A stretch of 64,000 nucleotides of DNA, from the NCBI RefSeq assembly GCF_003427025.1, contig NZ_QVAI01000010.1:62001-126000 (forward strand), given 5' to 3'. Positions 37,335 to 45,485 of the stretch are shown piece by piece; positions within the stretch are counted from its first letter, which is position 1, and the number at the start of each line of letters is the position of its first letter. Origin of the DNA: Jiangella endophytica. GTDB lineage: Bacteria; Actinomycetota; Actinomycetes; Jiangellales; Jiangellaceae. Under the pieces are notes generated by a model. The model ran no database searches. It was not told the DNA's origin and saw only the letters and a program-made list of their open reading frames with translations. The position numbers were made by a program, and so were the translations under genes.

Positions 37335-37426
37335 GGAGTTGATCACGTGAAGTAGGGGTGCTCCCGCTTCCACAGGCATGCATTCCTGGGGAAGCGGGAG
37401 CACCCCTACTTCACGTGATCAACTCC
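37335..37426. repeat. Palindromic intergenic repeat, copy B (37-bp perfect arms)
   Basis: The arms at 37335-37371 and 37390-37426 are exact 37-bp complements, containing GTTGATCACGTGAAGTAGGG and GTGCTCCCGCTTCC. The 18-nt loop contains CAGGCATGCATTCCTG. The transcript of either strand would form a very stable hairpin. It lies between the convergent ABC exporter and SDR genes, 61 bp and 14 bp from their stops. Arms and core match copies A and C. Confidence 0.88.
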
Positions 37427-37440
37427 GCCGAGCGGAGGCG

Positions 37441-38199
37441 TCAGAGGGAGCGGATCGAGCCGCCGTCGACGGCGATCATCGAGCCGGTGAGGTAGGACGC
37501 GGCGGGGGAGAGGACGAACGCGGCCACCCGGCCGAACTCCTCGGGCCGGCCGTACCGCCGCAGCGGGATGGTCCGCGACGCCGCCTCCTTGACCTCCTCG
37601 GGGTCGCGGCCGGACATCGCGGCCAGTTCGCGCAGGCGGTCGGTCTCGATGCTGCCGGGCAGCAGGCCGACCGTTCGGACGCCGTCGGGCCCCAGCTCGT
37701 CGGAGAGCTGCTTGATCACCATGGCGAGGCCCGGCCGCAGCCCGTTCGACGCGGCCAGCCCGGCGATGGGCGCCTTCACCGAGCTGGACAGCACGAACGC
37801 CAGTGCGCCGCCGCCGGACAGCCGTGCGGCGACGACGCGGGCCACCCGGACGGCGCCGAGGAAGACGCTGTCGAAGGCGGCGCGCCACTGGTCGTCGGTG
37901 AGATCGGTGACCTTGCCGGCGGGCGGCCCGCCGACGCTGACGAGGGCGCCGTCGAGCCGTCCGAAGCGGTCCAGCGCGGTGTCGGCCAGCCGCTCCGGCG
38001 TGCCCGGGTCGGCGTTGTCGGCCGCGACGCCGACGACGGAGTCGCCCAGCTCGCGGACGGCGGCGTCGACCGCCTCCTGCGAGCGCGACGTGAGCACGAG
38101 CCGGGCGCCGTCGGCGACCAGGGCCTCCGCCCCCGCCCGGCCGAGCCCGCGGGTGCCGCCGGTGACGATGTAGACGCGATCCTTCAGGCCGAGATCCAT
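37441..38199 (-). CDS. SDR-family oxidoreductase
   Basis: Short-chain dehydrogenase/reductase (252 residues). Cofactor loop VTGGTRGLGRAGAEAL (TGxxxGxG), SVGGPPAG in place of the usual NNAG, and a C-terminal VLSPAASYLTGSMIAVDGGSIRSL. The active-site region reads FVLSSSVKAPIAGLAASNGLRPGLAM, so the usual Y-x3-K appears changed to a non-tyrosine position, as in some atypical SDRs. The substrate is unknown. It is followed on the same strand, with opposite order, by the GH15 gene upstream. Confidence 0.82.
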   Translation of the reverse strand: MDLGLKDRVYIVTGGTRGLGRAGAEALVADGARLVLTSRSQEAVDAAVRELGDSVVGVAADNADPGTPERLADTALDRFGRLDGALVSVGGPPAGKVTDLTDDQWRAAFDSVFLGAVRVARVVAARLSGGGALAFVLSSSVKAPIAGLAASNGLRPGLAMVIKQLSDELGPDGVRTVGLLPGSIETDRLRELAAMSGRDPEEVKEAASRTIPLRRYGRPEEFGRVAAFVLSPAASYLTGSMIAVDGGSIRSL

Positions 38200-38224
38200 G
38201 GTCGTCGATCCTAGGGCCCGTCCC

Positions 38225-40012
38225 TCAGGCGTGTCCGGTGGCCGGGCCGGCGAGATCGGACAGCAGGTAGGCCGCCGTCACCAGCGGGATGTGGCTGAGC
38301 GCCTGCGGGAAGTTGCCGACCATGCGGCCGATGCGCGGGTCGTACTCCTCGGCCAGCAGCCCGAGGTCGTTGCGCAGGCTCAGCAGCTGCTCGAACAGCT
38401 CCCGCGCCCGCTCCGTGCGCCCGGTCAGGTGCAGCGCCTCGACCAGCCAGAACGAGCAGGCCAGGAACGCGCCTTCGTCGCCGGGCAGGCCGTCGACGTC
38501 GTGCTCGGTGCGGTAGCGCAGCACCAGCCCGCTGTCGGTGCACAGCTCCTTCGCGACGGCGTCGACGGTGCCGACGACGCGCGGGTCGTCCGGCGGCAGG
38601 AAGCCGACGATCGGGATCTGCAGCAGCGCGGCGTCGAGCGCGGGGTGGCCGTAGGACTGGGTGAACGTGTTGCGGTCCGGGTCGTAGCCGTGGTCGAGGA
38701 CGTCCTTCATGATCGTCGCCCGCAGCGCCTTCCATCGGTCCGGGTGGCCGGTGGCGCCGTCGGTCTCCAGCGCAGCGACGCCGCGATCGGCGGCCACCCA
38801 CGCCATGACCTTGGAGTGGACGAAGTGCCGGCGCTCGCCGCGGATCTCCCAGATGCCCTCGTCGGGCTGGGACCAGGCCTGCTCGAGGTGCTGCAGCAGC
38901 TTCTCCTGCAGCGCCCACACGTGCCGCTCCAGCGTCAGCCCCTGTTGGTGCGCGCGGGCCAGCGTGTCGATGACCTCGCCGTAGACGTCGATCTGCAGCT
39001 GTTCGGCGGCGGCGTTGCCGACCCGCACCGGGCCGGACCCCTCGTAGCCGGCCAGCCAGTCGATCTCGTACTCCGGCAGCCGCCGCTCGCCGCTGAGGCC
39101 GTACATGATCTGCAGGTCGGCGGGGCTGCCGCCGATGGCCCGGATCAGCCAGTCGCGCCACGCCCGCGCTTCGTCGACGTAGCCGCTGCGGATCAGCGCG
39201 TCCAGCGTGAACGCGGAGTCGCGCAGCCAGCAGTACCGGTAGTCCCAGTTGCGCACGCCGCCGATCGACTCGGGCAGCGACGTCGTGGGCGCGGCGACGA
39301 TGCCGCCGGTGGGCTCGTACGTCAACGCCTTCAGGGTGATCAGCGACCGCATGACGGCGTCGCGGTACGGGCCGTCGTACTTGCACCGGGCCGCCCAGTC
39401 GGTCCAGAACCGTTCGGTGGCCTCCAGCGCCCGCAGGGCGTCGACCGGCTCGCTCGGCGGGCGGTGCGACGGCCCCCAGGCCAGCACGAAACTGACCCGC
39501 TCGCCCTGGCTGACGGCGAAGTCGGAGTGCGTCGTCAGCGACCGGCCGTACGTCGGCACCTCCGTGTGCAGCGCGACGGAGTCGGGCCCGGCGACGCCGA
39601 CGATGAGGCCGTCCTCGCGGTGCATCCACGGCACCGAGCGCCCGTAGTCGAAGCGCAGCCGCAGCTCGCTGTGCATCGGCACCCGGCCGGACAGTCCTTC
39701 GACGACGCGGACGACGTCGTGCTCGCCGGTGCTCTCGGGCATGAAGTCGATGACCTTGACGCTGCCGTCGGGGGTGTCCCAGATGTGCTCGAGGATCAGG
39801 GTGTCGCCGCGGTAGGAGCGCCGGTCGGCCGGGCCGGCACCCATCGGCGCGATGCGCCAGAAGCCGTTCTTGGCACTGCCGAGCAGCGAGGCGAAGCAGG
39901 CGGCGGAGTCGAAGCGGGGCAGGCAGAGCCAGTCGATCGTGCCGTCGCGGTCGACCAGGGCGGCGGTGTGCAGGTCGCCGATGATGCCGTGATCCTCGAT
40001 CAGACCCGTCAT
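38225..40012 (-). CDS. Glycoside hydrolase family 15 protein (trehalase/glucoamylase-like)
   Basis: Cytosolic GH15 enzyme of 595 residues, the family that includes mycobacterial trehalase. Visible: MTGLIEDHGIIGDLHTAALVDRDGTIDWLCLPRFDS, RNWDYRYCWLRDSAFTLDALIRSG (substrate pocket), IMYGLSGERRLPEYEIDWL, GSGPVRVGNAAAEQLQIDVYGEV and EEYDPRIGRMVGNFPQALSH. Hydrolysis of trehalose or another alpha-glucoside is expected. The ATG at 40012 lies 7 nt after a TAGACA box, inside the gap to the surf1 gene. Function within the family is not settled. Confidence 0.9.
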   Translation of the reverse strand: MTGLIEDHGIIGDLHTAALVDRDGTIDWLCLPRFDSAACFASLLGSAKNGFWRIAPMGAGPADRRSYRGDTLILEHIWDTPDGSVKVIDFMPESTGEHDVVRVVEGLSGRVPMHSELRLRFDYGRSVPWMHREDGLIVGVAGPDSVALHTEVPTYGRSLTTHSDFAVSQGERVSFVLAWGPSHRPPSEPVDALRALEATERFWTDWAARCKYDGPYRDAVMRSLITLKALTYEPTGGIVAAPTTSLPESIGGVRNWDYRYCWLRDSAFTLDALIRSGYVDEARAWRDWLIRAIGGSPADLQIMYGLSGERRLPEYEIDWLAGYEGSGPVRVGNAAAEQLQIDVYGEVIDTLARAHQQGLTLERHVWALQEKLLQHLEQAWSQPDEGIWEIRGERRHFVHSKVMAWVAADRGVAALETDGATGHPDRWKALRATIMKDVLDHGYDPDRNTFTQSYGHPALDAALLQIPIVGFLPPDDPRVVGTVDAVAKELCTDSGLVLRYRTEHDVDGLPGDEGAFLACSFWLVEALHLTGRTERARELFEQLLSLRNDLGLLAEEYDPRIGRMVGNFPQALSHIPLVTAAYLLSDLAGPATGHA

Positions 40013-40022
40013 GTCTCCATGT

Positions 40023-40799
40023 CTACCCGACGGACTCCGTCGGCGCCGGGGTGTCGCTGCCGGAGTCGTCGTGCGGCTCGTCACGGCCGCGCGCCTCGCC
40101 GCGGATCAGCAGCACGAACCCGCCCACGCCGACGACGGCGAACAGGAACCACTGGATCGCGTAGGACAGGTGCGGCCCGGACTCGGTGGCGGGCGGGTCG
40201 ATCAGCTGCAGCGACGTCGCCGGTTCCGGGTCCTGGGTGATCAGCTCGCCCCAGGCGCCGTAGAACGAGTAGGGGAGGCCGGCGGCGATCGCCTCGACGT
40301 CGACGAACCGCACCGAGCGCGACGACGGGTCGACGTCGTGGCCGGTCTCGCTGTGCCGGACCCGTGCGGTGACGGTGACCTCGCCGTCCGGCGGGGGCGG
40401 CAGCTCGATCTCGTCGTCGTCGCGGCCGTCGGCGGCGACGAATCCGCGGTCGACCAGCAGCGCGGTGCCGTCGTCGCCCACCAGCGGGGTCAGCGCGTGC
40501 ACGCCGCGGGTGCCGTCGACCGGGCGCAGCCGCAGCCGCAGCTCGTTGTCGACGTCCCATCGGCCGGTGATCTGGACGGTGCTCCACTCGTCGCCCTCGG
40601 CCAGCGGCCGGCCCGGCGGCGCGAGGTCGGCGGCCGGCACAGGGTCGCCGCCCTCGTTCGCCTCGATGACGGCGTTGCGGTCCTGCCGCTGCTCGTTGCG
40701 GTCGAGCTGCCAGAGCCCGAGCCGTACGCACAACAGCACCAGCAGCACTCCGGCGAGCGTGCGCACCAGCCAGCGCCGCGACGCCAGGAACTTGTACAC
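40023..40799 (-). CDS. SURF1-family cytochrome oxidase assembly protein
   Basis: Membrane protein (258 residues) aiding cytochrome c oxidase (aa3) assembly. Two membrane segments frame the external domain: LVRTLAGVLLVLLCVRLGLWQLDRNEQR near the N-terminus, carrying the conserved G-x-W-Q-L-x-R, and SYAIQWFLFAVVGVGGFVLLIRGE near the end. LLVDRGFVAADG in between is also typical. The GTG at 40799 lies six bases after a TACCGT box. Divergent from moaA across 67 bp. Confidence 0.92.
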   Translation of the reverse strand: MYKFLASRRWLVRTLAGVLLVLLCVRLGLWQLDRNEQRQDRNAVIEANEGGDPVPAADLAPPGRPLAEGDEWSTVQITGRWDVDNELRLRLRPVDGTRGVHALTPLVGDDGTALLVDRGFVAADGRDDDEIELPPPPDGEVTVTARVRHSETGHDVDPSSRSVRFVDVEAIAAGLPYSFYGAWGELITQDPEPATSLQLIDPPATESGPHLSYAIQWFLFAVVGVGGFVLLIRGEARGRDEPHDDSGSDTPAPTESVG

Positions 40800-40805
40800 G
40801 CCACG

Positions 40806-40811
40806 ACGGTA
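40806..40811 (-). promoter_or_regulatory. -10-like box TACCGT of the surf1 gene
   Basis: On the minus strand, TACCGT is followed by CGTGGC and then the GTG at 40799, giving a leaderless layout. Confidence 0.45.
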
Positions 40812-40854
40812 CGCCGGGCGGCCATGGGCGTCGGCACCGGGGCGCGCGCGGGCT

Positions 40855-40860
40855 TAGGCT
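40855..40860 (+). promoter_or_regulatory. -10-like box TAGGCT of moaA
   Basis: TAGGCT, six bases (GGAACG), then the moaA GTG at 40867. The same hexamer and spacing precede metF (49351). Confidence 0.5.
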
Positions 40861-40866
40861 GGAACG

Positions 40867-41856
40867 GTGCTGGTTGACCGATATGGACGTGTGGCCACCG
40901 ACCTGCGGGTGTCGCTGACCGATCGCTGCAACCTGCGCTGTACGTACTGCATGCCCGAGGAGGGGCTGGCGTGGCTGCCGCGCCAGGACATCCTCACCGA
41001 CGACGAGGTGGTGCGGCTGGTCCGCATCGGCGTCGAGCGGCTGGGCGTGCGCGAGGTCCGGTTCACCGGCGGCGAGCCGCTGCTGCGCCGCGGGCTGGTC
41101 GACATCGTCGCCGCCTGCGCCCGGCTGGAGCCGCGGCCCGAGCTGTCGCTGACGACCAACGCCGTCGGCCTGGCCCGGGTGGCCGGCGCGCTGGCCGAGG
41201 CCGGGCTCGACCGCGTCAACGGCTCCCTCGACACCCTGCGGCCGGATCGCTTCGAGGCGCTGACGCACCGGCGCCGGCTCGACGACGTCCTCGCCGGGCT
41301 GGCCGCGGCCCGCGAGGCCGGGCTCACCCCGGTCAAGATCAACGCCGTGCTCATGCGCGGCCTCAACGACGACGAGGCGCCCGAGCTGCTGGCCTGGGCA
41401 CTCGAGCACGGCTACGAGCTGCGCTTCATCGAGCAGATGCCGCTCGACGCCCAGCACGGCTGGGACCGCGCCACCATGGTGACGGCCGAAGAGATCCTGG
41501 CGTCACTGCAGGCGGTGTTCACGCTGACCCCGCTGGGCGACGTCGAGCGCGGCAGCGCACCGGCCGAGGCCTGGCTGGTCGGCGACGGACCGGCCCGCGT
41601 CGGCGTCATCGCGTCGGTGACCCGCCCGTTCTGCGGCAGCTGCGACCGCACCCGGCTCACGGCCGAGGGCGAGGTGCGCAACTGCTTGTTCGCACGCGAG
41701 GAGTCCGACCTGCGTGGCCCCATGCGTTCCGGCGCCGACGACGCGGAACTGGCGCGCCGCTGGGAGATCGCCATGGCGGGCAAGGCGGCCGGTCACGGCA
41801 TCGATGACCCCGGGTTTCTGCAGCCGTCGCGACCGATGTCGGCGATCGGCGGCTGA
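40867..41856 (+). CDS. moaA: GTP 3',8-cyclase MoaA
   Basis: Radical-SAM enzyme (329 residues) for the first step of molybdopterin synthesis. Visible: the N-terminal cluster [18 protein letters not shown] (CxxxCxxC), [31 protein letters not shown], and the C-terminal cluster [21 protein letters not shown]. The protein ends SAIGG, the C-terminal di-glycine important for activity. The cofactor would serve, among others, the enzyme matured by the operon at 1.6-5.4 kb. The start is GTG without a ribosome site. Confidence 0.95.
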   Translation: MLVDRYGRVATDLRVSLTDRCNLRCTYCMPEEGLAWLPRQDILTDDEVVRLVRIGVERLGVREVRFTGGEPLLRRGLVDIVAACARLEPRPELSLTTNAVGLARVAGALAEAGLDRVNGSLDTLRPDRFEALTHRRRLDDVLAGLAAAREAGLTPVKINAVLMRGLNDDEAPELLAWALEHGYELRFIEQMPLDAQHGWDRATMVTAEEILASLQAVFTLTPLGDVERGSAPAEAWLVGDGPARVGVIASVTRPFCGSCDRTRLTAEGEVRNCLFAREESDLRGPMRSGADDAELARRWEIAMAGKAAGHGIDDPGFLQPSRPMSAIGG

Positions 41857-41937
41857 TTCCGTCGAAAGGCGGGCGAAGCGGGCTCTGTGCCGTTGATCAG
41901 CAGGTGACGTGCGGCAACCCGGCCGCGAGATGAAGAC

Positions 41938-41973
41938 GACGCCGGGCAGCCACGGGGGAAGCCGCCCGGCGTC
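41938..41973. terminator. Hairpin downstream of moaA
   Basis: Perfect 10-bp stem GACGCCGGGC / GCCCGGCGTC with a 16-nt loop, 81 bp after the moaA stop and inside the convergent gap with the DUF3099 gene. Probably a terminator, although no T-tract follows. Confidence 0.5.
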
Positions 41974-42004
41974 GCCGGTACGCAACGCACCGACGGGGGA
42001 ATAC

Positions 42005-42036
42005 GGAACGTGCGCCTGGGGAGTATTGCACGTTCC
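42005..42036. terminator. Second hairpin between moaA and DUF3099 genes
   Basis: Perfect 9-bp stem GGAACGTGC / GCACGTTCC with a 14-nt loop, 22 bp beyond the DUF3099 stop on the minus strand, so it is best read as that gene's terminator. Confidence 0.45.
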
Positions 42037-42058
42037 ACAACCACTTCGGAAGGCCCAG

Positions 42059-42394
42059 TCAATGTTCGATTCGATCTTTGGCCACCGGGGCCGGGGGAAG
42101 CTCGAGACGCGGTGCCGGAGCCACGGGTGAGAGGGCGCTGTGGCGTGGCTGGCGGGCCGCGTTGGCGATGACGACGGCGATGTACGGCAGCACGACCGCC
42201 CCCAGGATGAACACGATGCGCAGCCAGCCCTGGCTGATGACTGCCAGTGGCAGACATGCGACACGGATGCCCATCATGATCAGGTAGCGGCGCTGCCGGC
42301 TGGCGAGGTCGTCACTGCGCGGCGCCGCGGCCGTCGTGACCGACGGCACAGGATCGCTGCGGCGCGCGCCGTTGTGTCGACCTGACCCGTTCAC
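42059..42394 (-). CDS. DUF3099 membrane protein
   Basis: Small membrane protein (111 residues) of the actinobacterial DUF3099 family; function unknown. Visible: a short N-terminal tail, SRQRRYLIMMGIRVACLPLAVISQG (the RxYLxxMxIRxxCxxLA pattern of the family), WLRIVFILGAVVLPYIAVVIANAARQ (second segment), then a proline-rich tail. The GTG at 42394 gives the expected start. Linkage with moaA, fabG and fabI resembles the streptomycete order. Confidence 0.85.
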   Translation of the reverse strand: MNGSGRHNGARRSDPVPSVTTAAAPRSDDLASRQRRYLIMMGIRVACLPLAVISQGWLRIVFILGAVVLPYIAVVIANAARQPRHSALSPVAPAPRLELPPAPVAKDRIEH

Positions 42395-42475
42395 ACTCCA
42401 ACGGTAGGCCAGAATCGAGCGATCAGCGCAGCCGGGCCGCCCAACGGCCCGGCGACAAGACAGAGGAGAAACGGT

Positions 42476-42685
42476 ATGAACCGCACCTACCGGGTGACCG
42501 AGATCGTCGGGACGTCGGCGGAGGGGGTGGACGCCGCGGTGCGCAACGGCATCGGCCGGGCCGCGCAGACGCTGCGTCACCTCGACTGGTTCGAGGTCAC
42601 CGAGATCCGCGGCCAGATCGTCGACGGCGAGGTCCAGCACGTCCAGGTCGGCATGAAGGTCGGCTTCCGACTCGAGGACGCCTGA
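42476..42685 (+). CDS. Dodecin
   Basis: Flavin- or CoA-storage dodecamer subunit (69 residues). The whole protein fits: YRVTEIVGTSAEGVDAAVRNGIGRAAQTLRHLDWFEVTEIRG with the flavin-stacking tryptophan, and DGEVQHVQVGMKVGFRLED with the conserved Q-V-x-x-K-V-G-F-R-L-E end. A GAGGAG ribosome site precedes the ATG. Probably binds FMN/riboflavin. Confidence 0.95.
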   Translation: MNRTYRVTEIVGTSAEGVDAAVRNGIGRAAQTLRHLDWFEVTEIRGQIVDGEVQHVQVGMKVGFRLEDA

Positions 42686-42736
42686 CGGTAGCGTCGGCGC
42701 GGACATCTGCATACCCGACACGAAGGAGAGCCCGAC

Positions 42737-43441
42737 GTGGGTCGGTCCGTACTGGTGACCGGTGGCAATCGAGGGATCGGGCTGGCCATCGCGCGCTCGT
42801 TCGCGCAGGCCGGTGACGACGTCACCATCACCTACCGCAGCGGCGAGCCGCCCGAGGGACTGGCCGGGGTGCGCTGCGACGTCACCGACAGCGAGTCGGT
42901 CGACGCGGCGTTCACCGAGGTCGAGGCCGCGCAGGGGCCGGTCGAGGTGCTGGTGGCCAACGCCGGCATCACCCGCGACACACTGCTGCTGCGGATGAGC
43001 GAGTCCGACTTCACCGACGTCGTCGACACCAACCTGACCGGCGCGTTCCGGGTGGCCAAGCGCGCCGCGAGGGGAATGCTGCGGGCCCGCAAGGGCCGGG
43101 TCGTGTTCATCTCCAGCGTCGTGGGCCTGCTCGGCTCGCCGGGGCAGATGAACTACGCCGCCAGCAAGGCCGGCCTGGTCGGGCTGGCCCGGTCCATGGC
43201 GCGTGAGCTGGGCAGCCGCAACATCACCGCCAACGTCGTCGCGCCGGGGTTCGTCGAGTCCGACATGACGGCCGAACTCACCGACGAGCGGCGCGAGGAG
43301 ATCCTCGGCGGCATCCCGCTGGGCCGCTACGCCGGCGCCGACGAGATCGCCCGTGTGGTGCGCTGGGTGGCCAGCGACGACGCGGCATACGTGACGGGAG
43401 CCGTCATTCCGGTCGACGGCGGATTGGGGATGGGTCACTGA
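42737..43441 (+). CDS. fabG: Beta-ketoacyl-ACP reductase
   Basis: SDR enzyme (234 residues) of fatty acid or mycolate-type elongation. Visible: VLVTGGNRGIGLAIARSF, VANAGITRDTLLLRMSE (NAG), the active-site serine in VVFISSVVGLLGSPGQMNYAASKAGLVGLARSMARE with Y-x3-K, and GAVIPVDGGLGMGH. Its one-base overlap with the enoyl reductase gene is the pairing seen as mabA-inhA in mycobacteria and SCO1815-SCO1814 in Streptomyces. An AAGGAGAG site precedes the GTG. Confidence 0.94.
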   Translation: MGRSVLVTGGNRGIGLAIARSFAQAGDDVTITYRSGEPPEGLAGVRCDVTDSESVDAAFTEVEAAQGPVEVLVANAGITRDTLLLRMSESDFTDVVDTNLTGAFRVAKRAARGMLRARKGRVVFISSVVGLLGSPGQMNYAASKAGLVGLARSMARELGSRNITANVVAPGFVESDMTAELTDERREEILGGIPLGRYAGADEIARVVRWVASDDAAYVTGAVIPVDGGLGMGH

Positions 43442-44205
43442 TGGGCATTCTGGAGGGCAAGCGGATCCTGGTCACCGGGGTCCTGACGGAGGCGTCGTTC
43501 GCGTTCCACGTGGCCCGGCTCGCGCAGGAGCAGGGCGCCACCGTCGTGCTCACCGGGTTCGGCCGGATGAGCCTGGTCGAGCGCATCGCCAAGCGGCTGC
43601 CCACGCCGGCGCCGGTCCTCGAGCTGGACGTCACGAGCACCGAGCAGCTCGACTCGCTGGCCGACCGGGTCCGCGAGCACGTCGACGGGCTCGACGGCGT
43701 CGTGCACTCGGTCGGGTTCGCCCCGCAGACGGCGCTCGGCGGGAGCTTCCTCGAGACTCCCTTCGAGGACGTCTCGACCGCCGTGCACGCGTCGACGTAC
43801 TCGCTGAAGTCGCTGACCATGGCCACTCTGCCGCTGATGCCCGGCGGCGGCTCCGTCGTCGGCATGGACTTCGACGCCCAGGTGGCCTGGCCCGGCTACG
43901 ACTGGATGGGGGTCGCGAAGGCCGGTCTCGAGGCGACGGCGCGCTACCTGGCCAAGTACCTGGGTGAGAAGAACATCCGGGTCAACCTCATCTCGGCCGG
44001 CCCGGTGAAGACGATGGCGGCCCGGTCCATCCCCGGCTTCTCCGACTTCGAGGGCGTCTGGAACGACCGCGCGCCGCTCGGCTGGGACCTGTCCGACCCC
44101 GAACCCGGCGCCCGCGGCGTCATCGCGCTGCTGTCCGACTGGTTCCCCAAGACCACGGGAGAGGTCATCCACGTCGACGGCGGCGTGCACGCGGTGGGCG
44201 CGTGA
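43441..44205 (+). CDS. fabI: Enoyl-ACP reductase, InhA/FabI type
   Basis: NADH-dependent enoyl-ACP reductase (254 residues), last step of the elongation cycle. Visible: MGILEGKRILVTGVLTEASFAFHVARLAQEQGA (the InhA-like start), DGVVHSVGFAP, VGMDFDAQVAWPGYDWMGVAKAGLEATARYLAKYLG with Y-x6-K, and NLISAGPVKTMAARSIPGF. Of the two FabI groups it is nearer to mycobacterial InhA, so isoniazid/triclosan-type inhibitors act on this family. Its stop overlaps the next GTG. Confidence 0.94.
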   Translation: MGILEGKRILVTGVLTEASFAFHVARLAQEQGATVVLTGFGRMSLVERIAKRLPTPAPVLELDVTSTEQLDSLADRVREHVDGLDGVVHSVGFAPQTALGGSFLETPFEDVSTAVHASTYSLKSLTMATLPLMPGGGSVVGMDFDAQVAWPGYDWMGVAKAGLEATARYLAKYLGEKNIRVNLISAGPVKTMAARSIPGFSDFEGVWNDRAPLGWDLSDPEPGARGVIALLSDWFPKTTGEVIHVDGGVHAVGA

Positions 44206-45485
44206 TCCCGGCCGGTCGCGACGGTTCCGTCCGGCTGGGCGGGCTGGTCCTGCGGGACCACTGGTTCGACGCGCCGCTGGACCACTCCGCGACCGGCGGC
44301 GAGACGATCCGGCTCTACGCGCGGGAGGTCGTGTCGGCGGCCGATCCCGATCGCGACCTGCCGTGGCTGCTGTTCCTGCAAGGTGGGCCGGGCGGGAAGG
44401 CGACCCGTCCGGCCGGCGCGTCGGGCTGGGTGGGCCGGGCGGTCAAGGACTTCCGGGTGCTGCTGCTGGACCAGCGCGGCACCGGCCGGTCGACGCCCGC
44501 CACCGCGGCGACGCTGGCCGGGCGCGGTGACGCCGCGGCGCAGGCCGAGTATCTCGCGCACTTCCGCGCCGACGCGATCGTGGCCGACTCCGAGCTGATC
44601 CGCCGGCAGCTGGCCGGCGACTCGCCGTGGCACGTGCTGGGTCAGTCCTTCGGCGGATTCTGCTCGCTGACCTACCTGTCGTTCGCGCCGGACGGCCTGG
44701 CGTCGGTCATGCTCACCGGCGGCCTGGCCCCGATCGCCGTGGCCGTCGACGACGTCTATGCCGCCACCTATCCCGCCGTCGAGCGGAAGAACGAGCGGTT
44801 CCACGCGGCGTTCCCGCAGGCTCGGGACCAGCTCGAGGCGGTGGCCGCGTTCCTGCGGGCGAACGACGTCGTGCTGCCGGACGGCTCGCGGCTCACCGTC
44901 CCGCGGCTGCAGGCGCTGGGGCTCGCCCTCGGCGCGAAGTCGGCGATCCCCGGCCTGGCCTACCTTCTGGAGGAGGCGTTCGCCGCCGACGGCGTGCTGT
45001 CCGACACCTTCCTCGTCGGCGCCTGGCAGGCGCTCTCGTTCGCCACCCAGCCGTTGTACGCCGTCGTGCACGAGGCCTGCTACGCGCACAACGCGGCGAC
45101 CCGGTGGTCGGCGCAGCGGGTCGGCGCCGGGCTGGAGCGATTCGCGCCGGACGCCGATCCGCTGCTGTTCACCGGCGAGATGATCTACCCCTGGATGTTC
45201 GAGCACGACCCCGCGCTGGCGCCGTTGCGCGAGACGGCCGACCTGCTGGCCGAGCGCGAGTGGGGGCCGCTGTACGACCTCGACCGCCTGGCGGCCAACG
45301 AGGTGCCCGTCGCGGCCGCGCTCTACGCCGAGGACATGTACGTCGACGCCGGCCTGTCGCGCGACACCGCCGCGCGGGTGCGCGGGCTGCGGGCCTGGGA
45401 GACCAACGCCCACGAGCACGACGGCCTGCGCGAGACCGAGGACGTCGTCGACCGCCTGATCCGGATGAACCGGGGCGAGCTGTGA
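44202..45485 (+). CDS. Alpha/beta hydrolase, prolyl aminopeptidase (S33) family
   Basis: Cytosolic hydrolase of 427 residues. Visible: the oxyanion loop LLFLQGGPGGKATRPAG, VLLLDQRGTGRSTPA, the nucleophile elbow LGQSFGGFCSLTYLSF (serine about residue 149), and a C-terminal AHEHDGLRET region carrying the catalytic histidine. This matches the proline iminopeptidase branch with a cap domain. It is coupled by GTGA overlaps to fabI upstream and the DivIVA-repeat gene downstream. Confidence 0.88.
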   Translation: MIPAGRDGSVRLGGLVLRDHWFDAPLDHSATGGETIRLYAREVVSAADPDRDLPWLLFLQGGPGGKATRPAGASGWVGRAVKDFRVLLLDQRGTGRSTPATAATLAGRGDAAAQAEYLAHFRADAIVADSELIRRQLAGDSPWHVLGQSFGGFCSLTYLSFAPDGLASVMLTGGLAPIAVAVDDVYAATYPAVERKNERFHAAFPQARDQLEAVAAFLRANDVVLPDGSRLTVPRLQALGLALGAKSAIPGLAYLLEEAFAADGVLSDTFLVGAWQALSFATQPLYAVVHEACYAHNAATRWSAQRVGAGLERFAPDADPLLFTGEMIYPWMFEHDPALAPLRETADLLAEREWGPLYDLDRLAANEVPVAAALYAEDMYVDAGLSRDTAARVRGLRAWETNAHEHDGLRETEDVVDRLIRMNRGEL

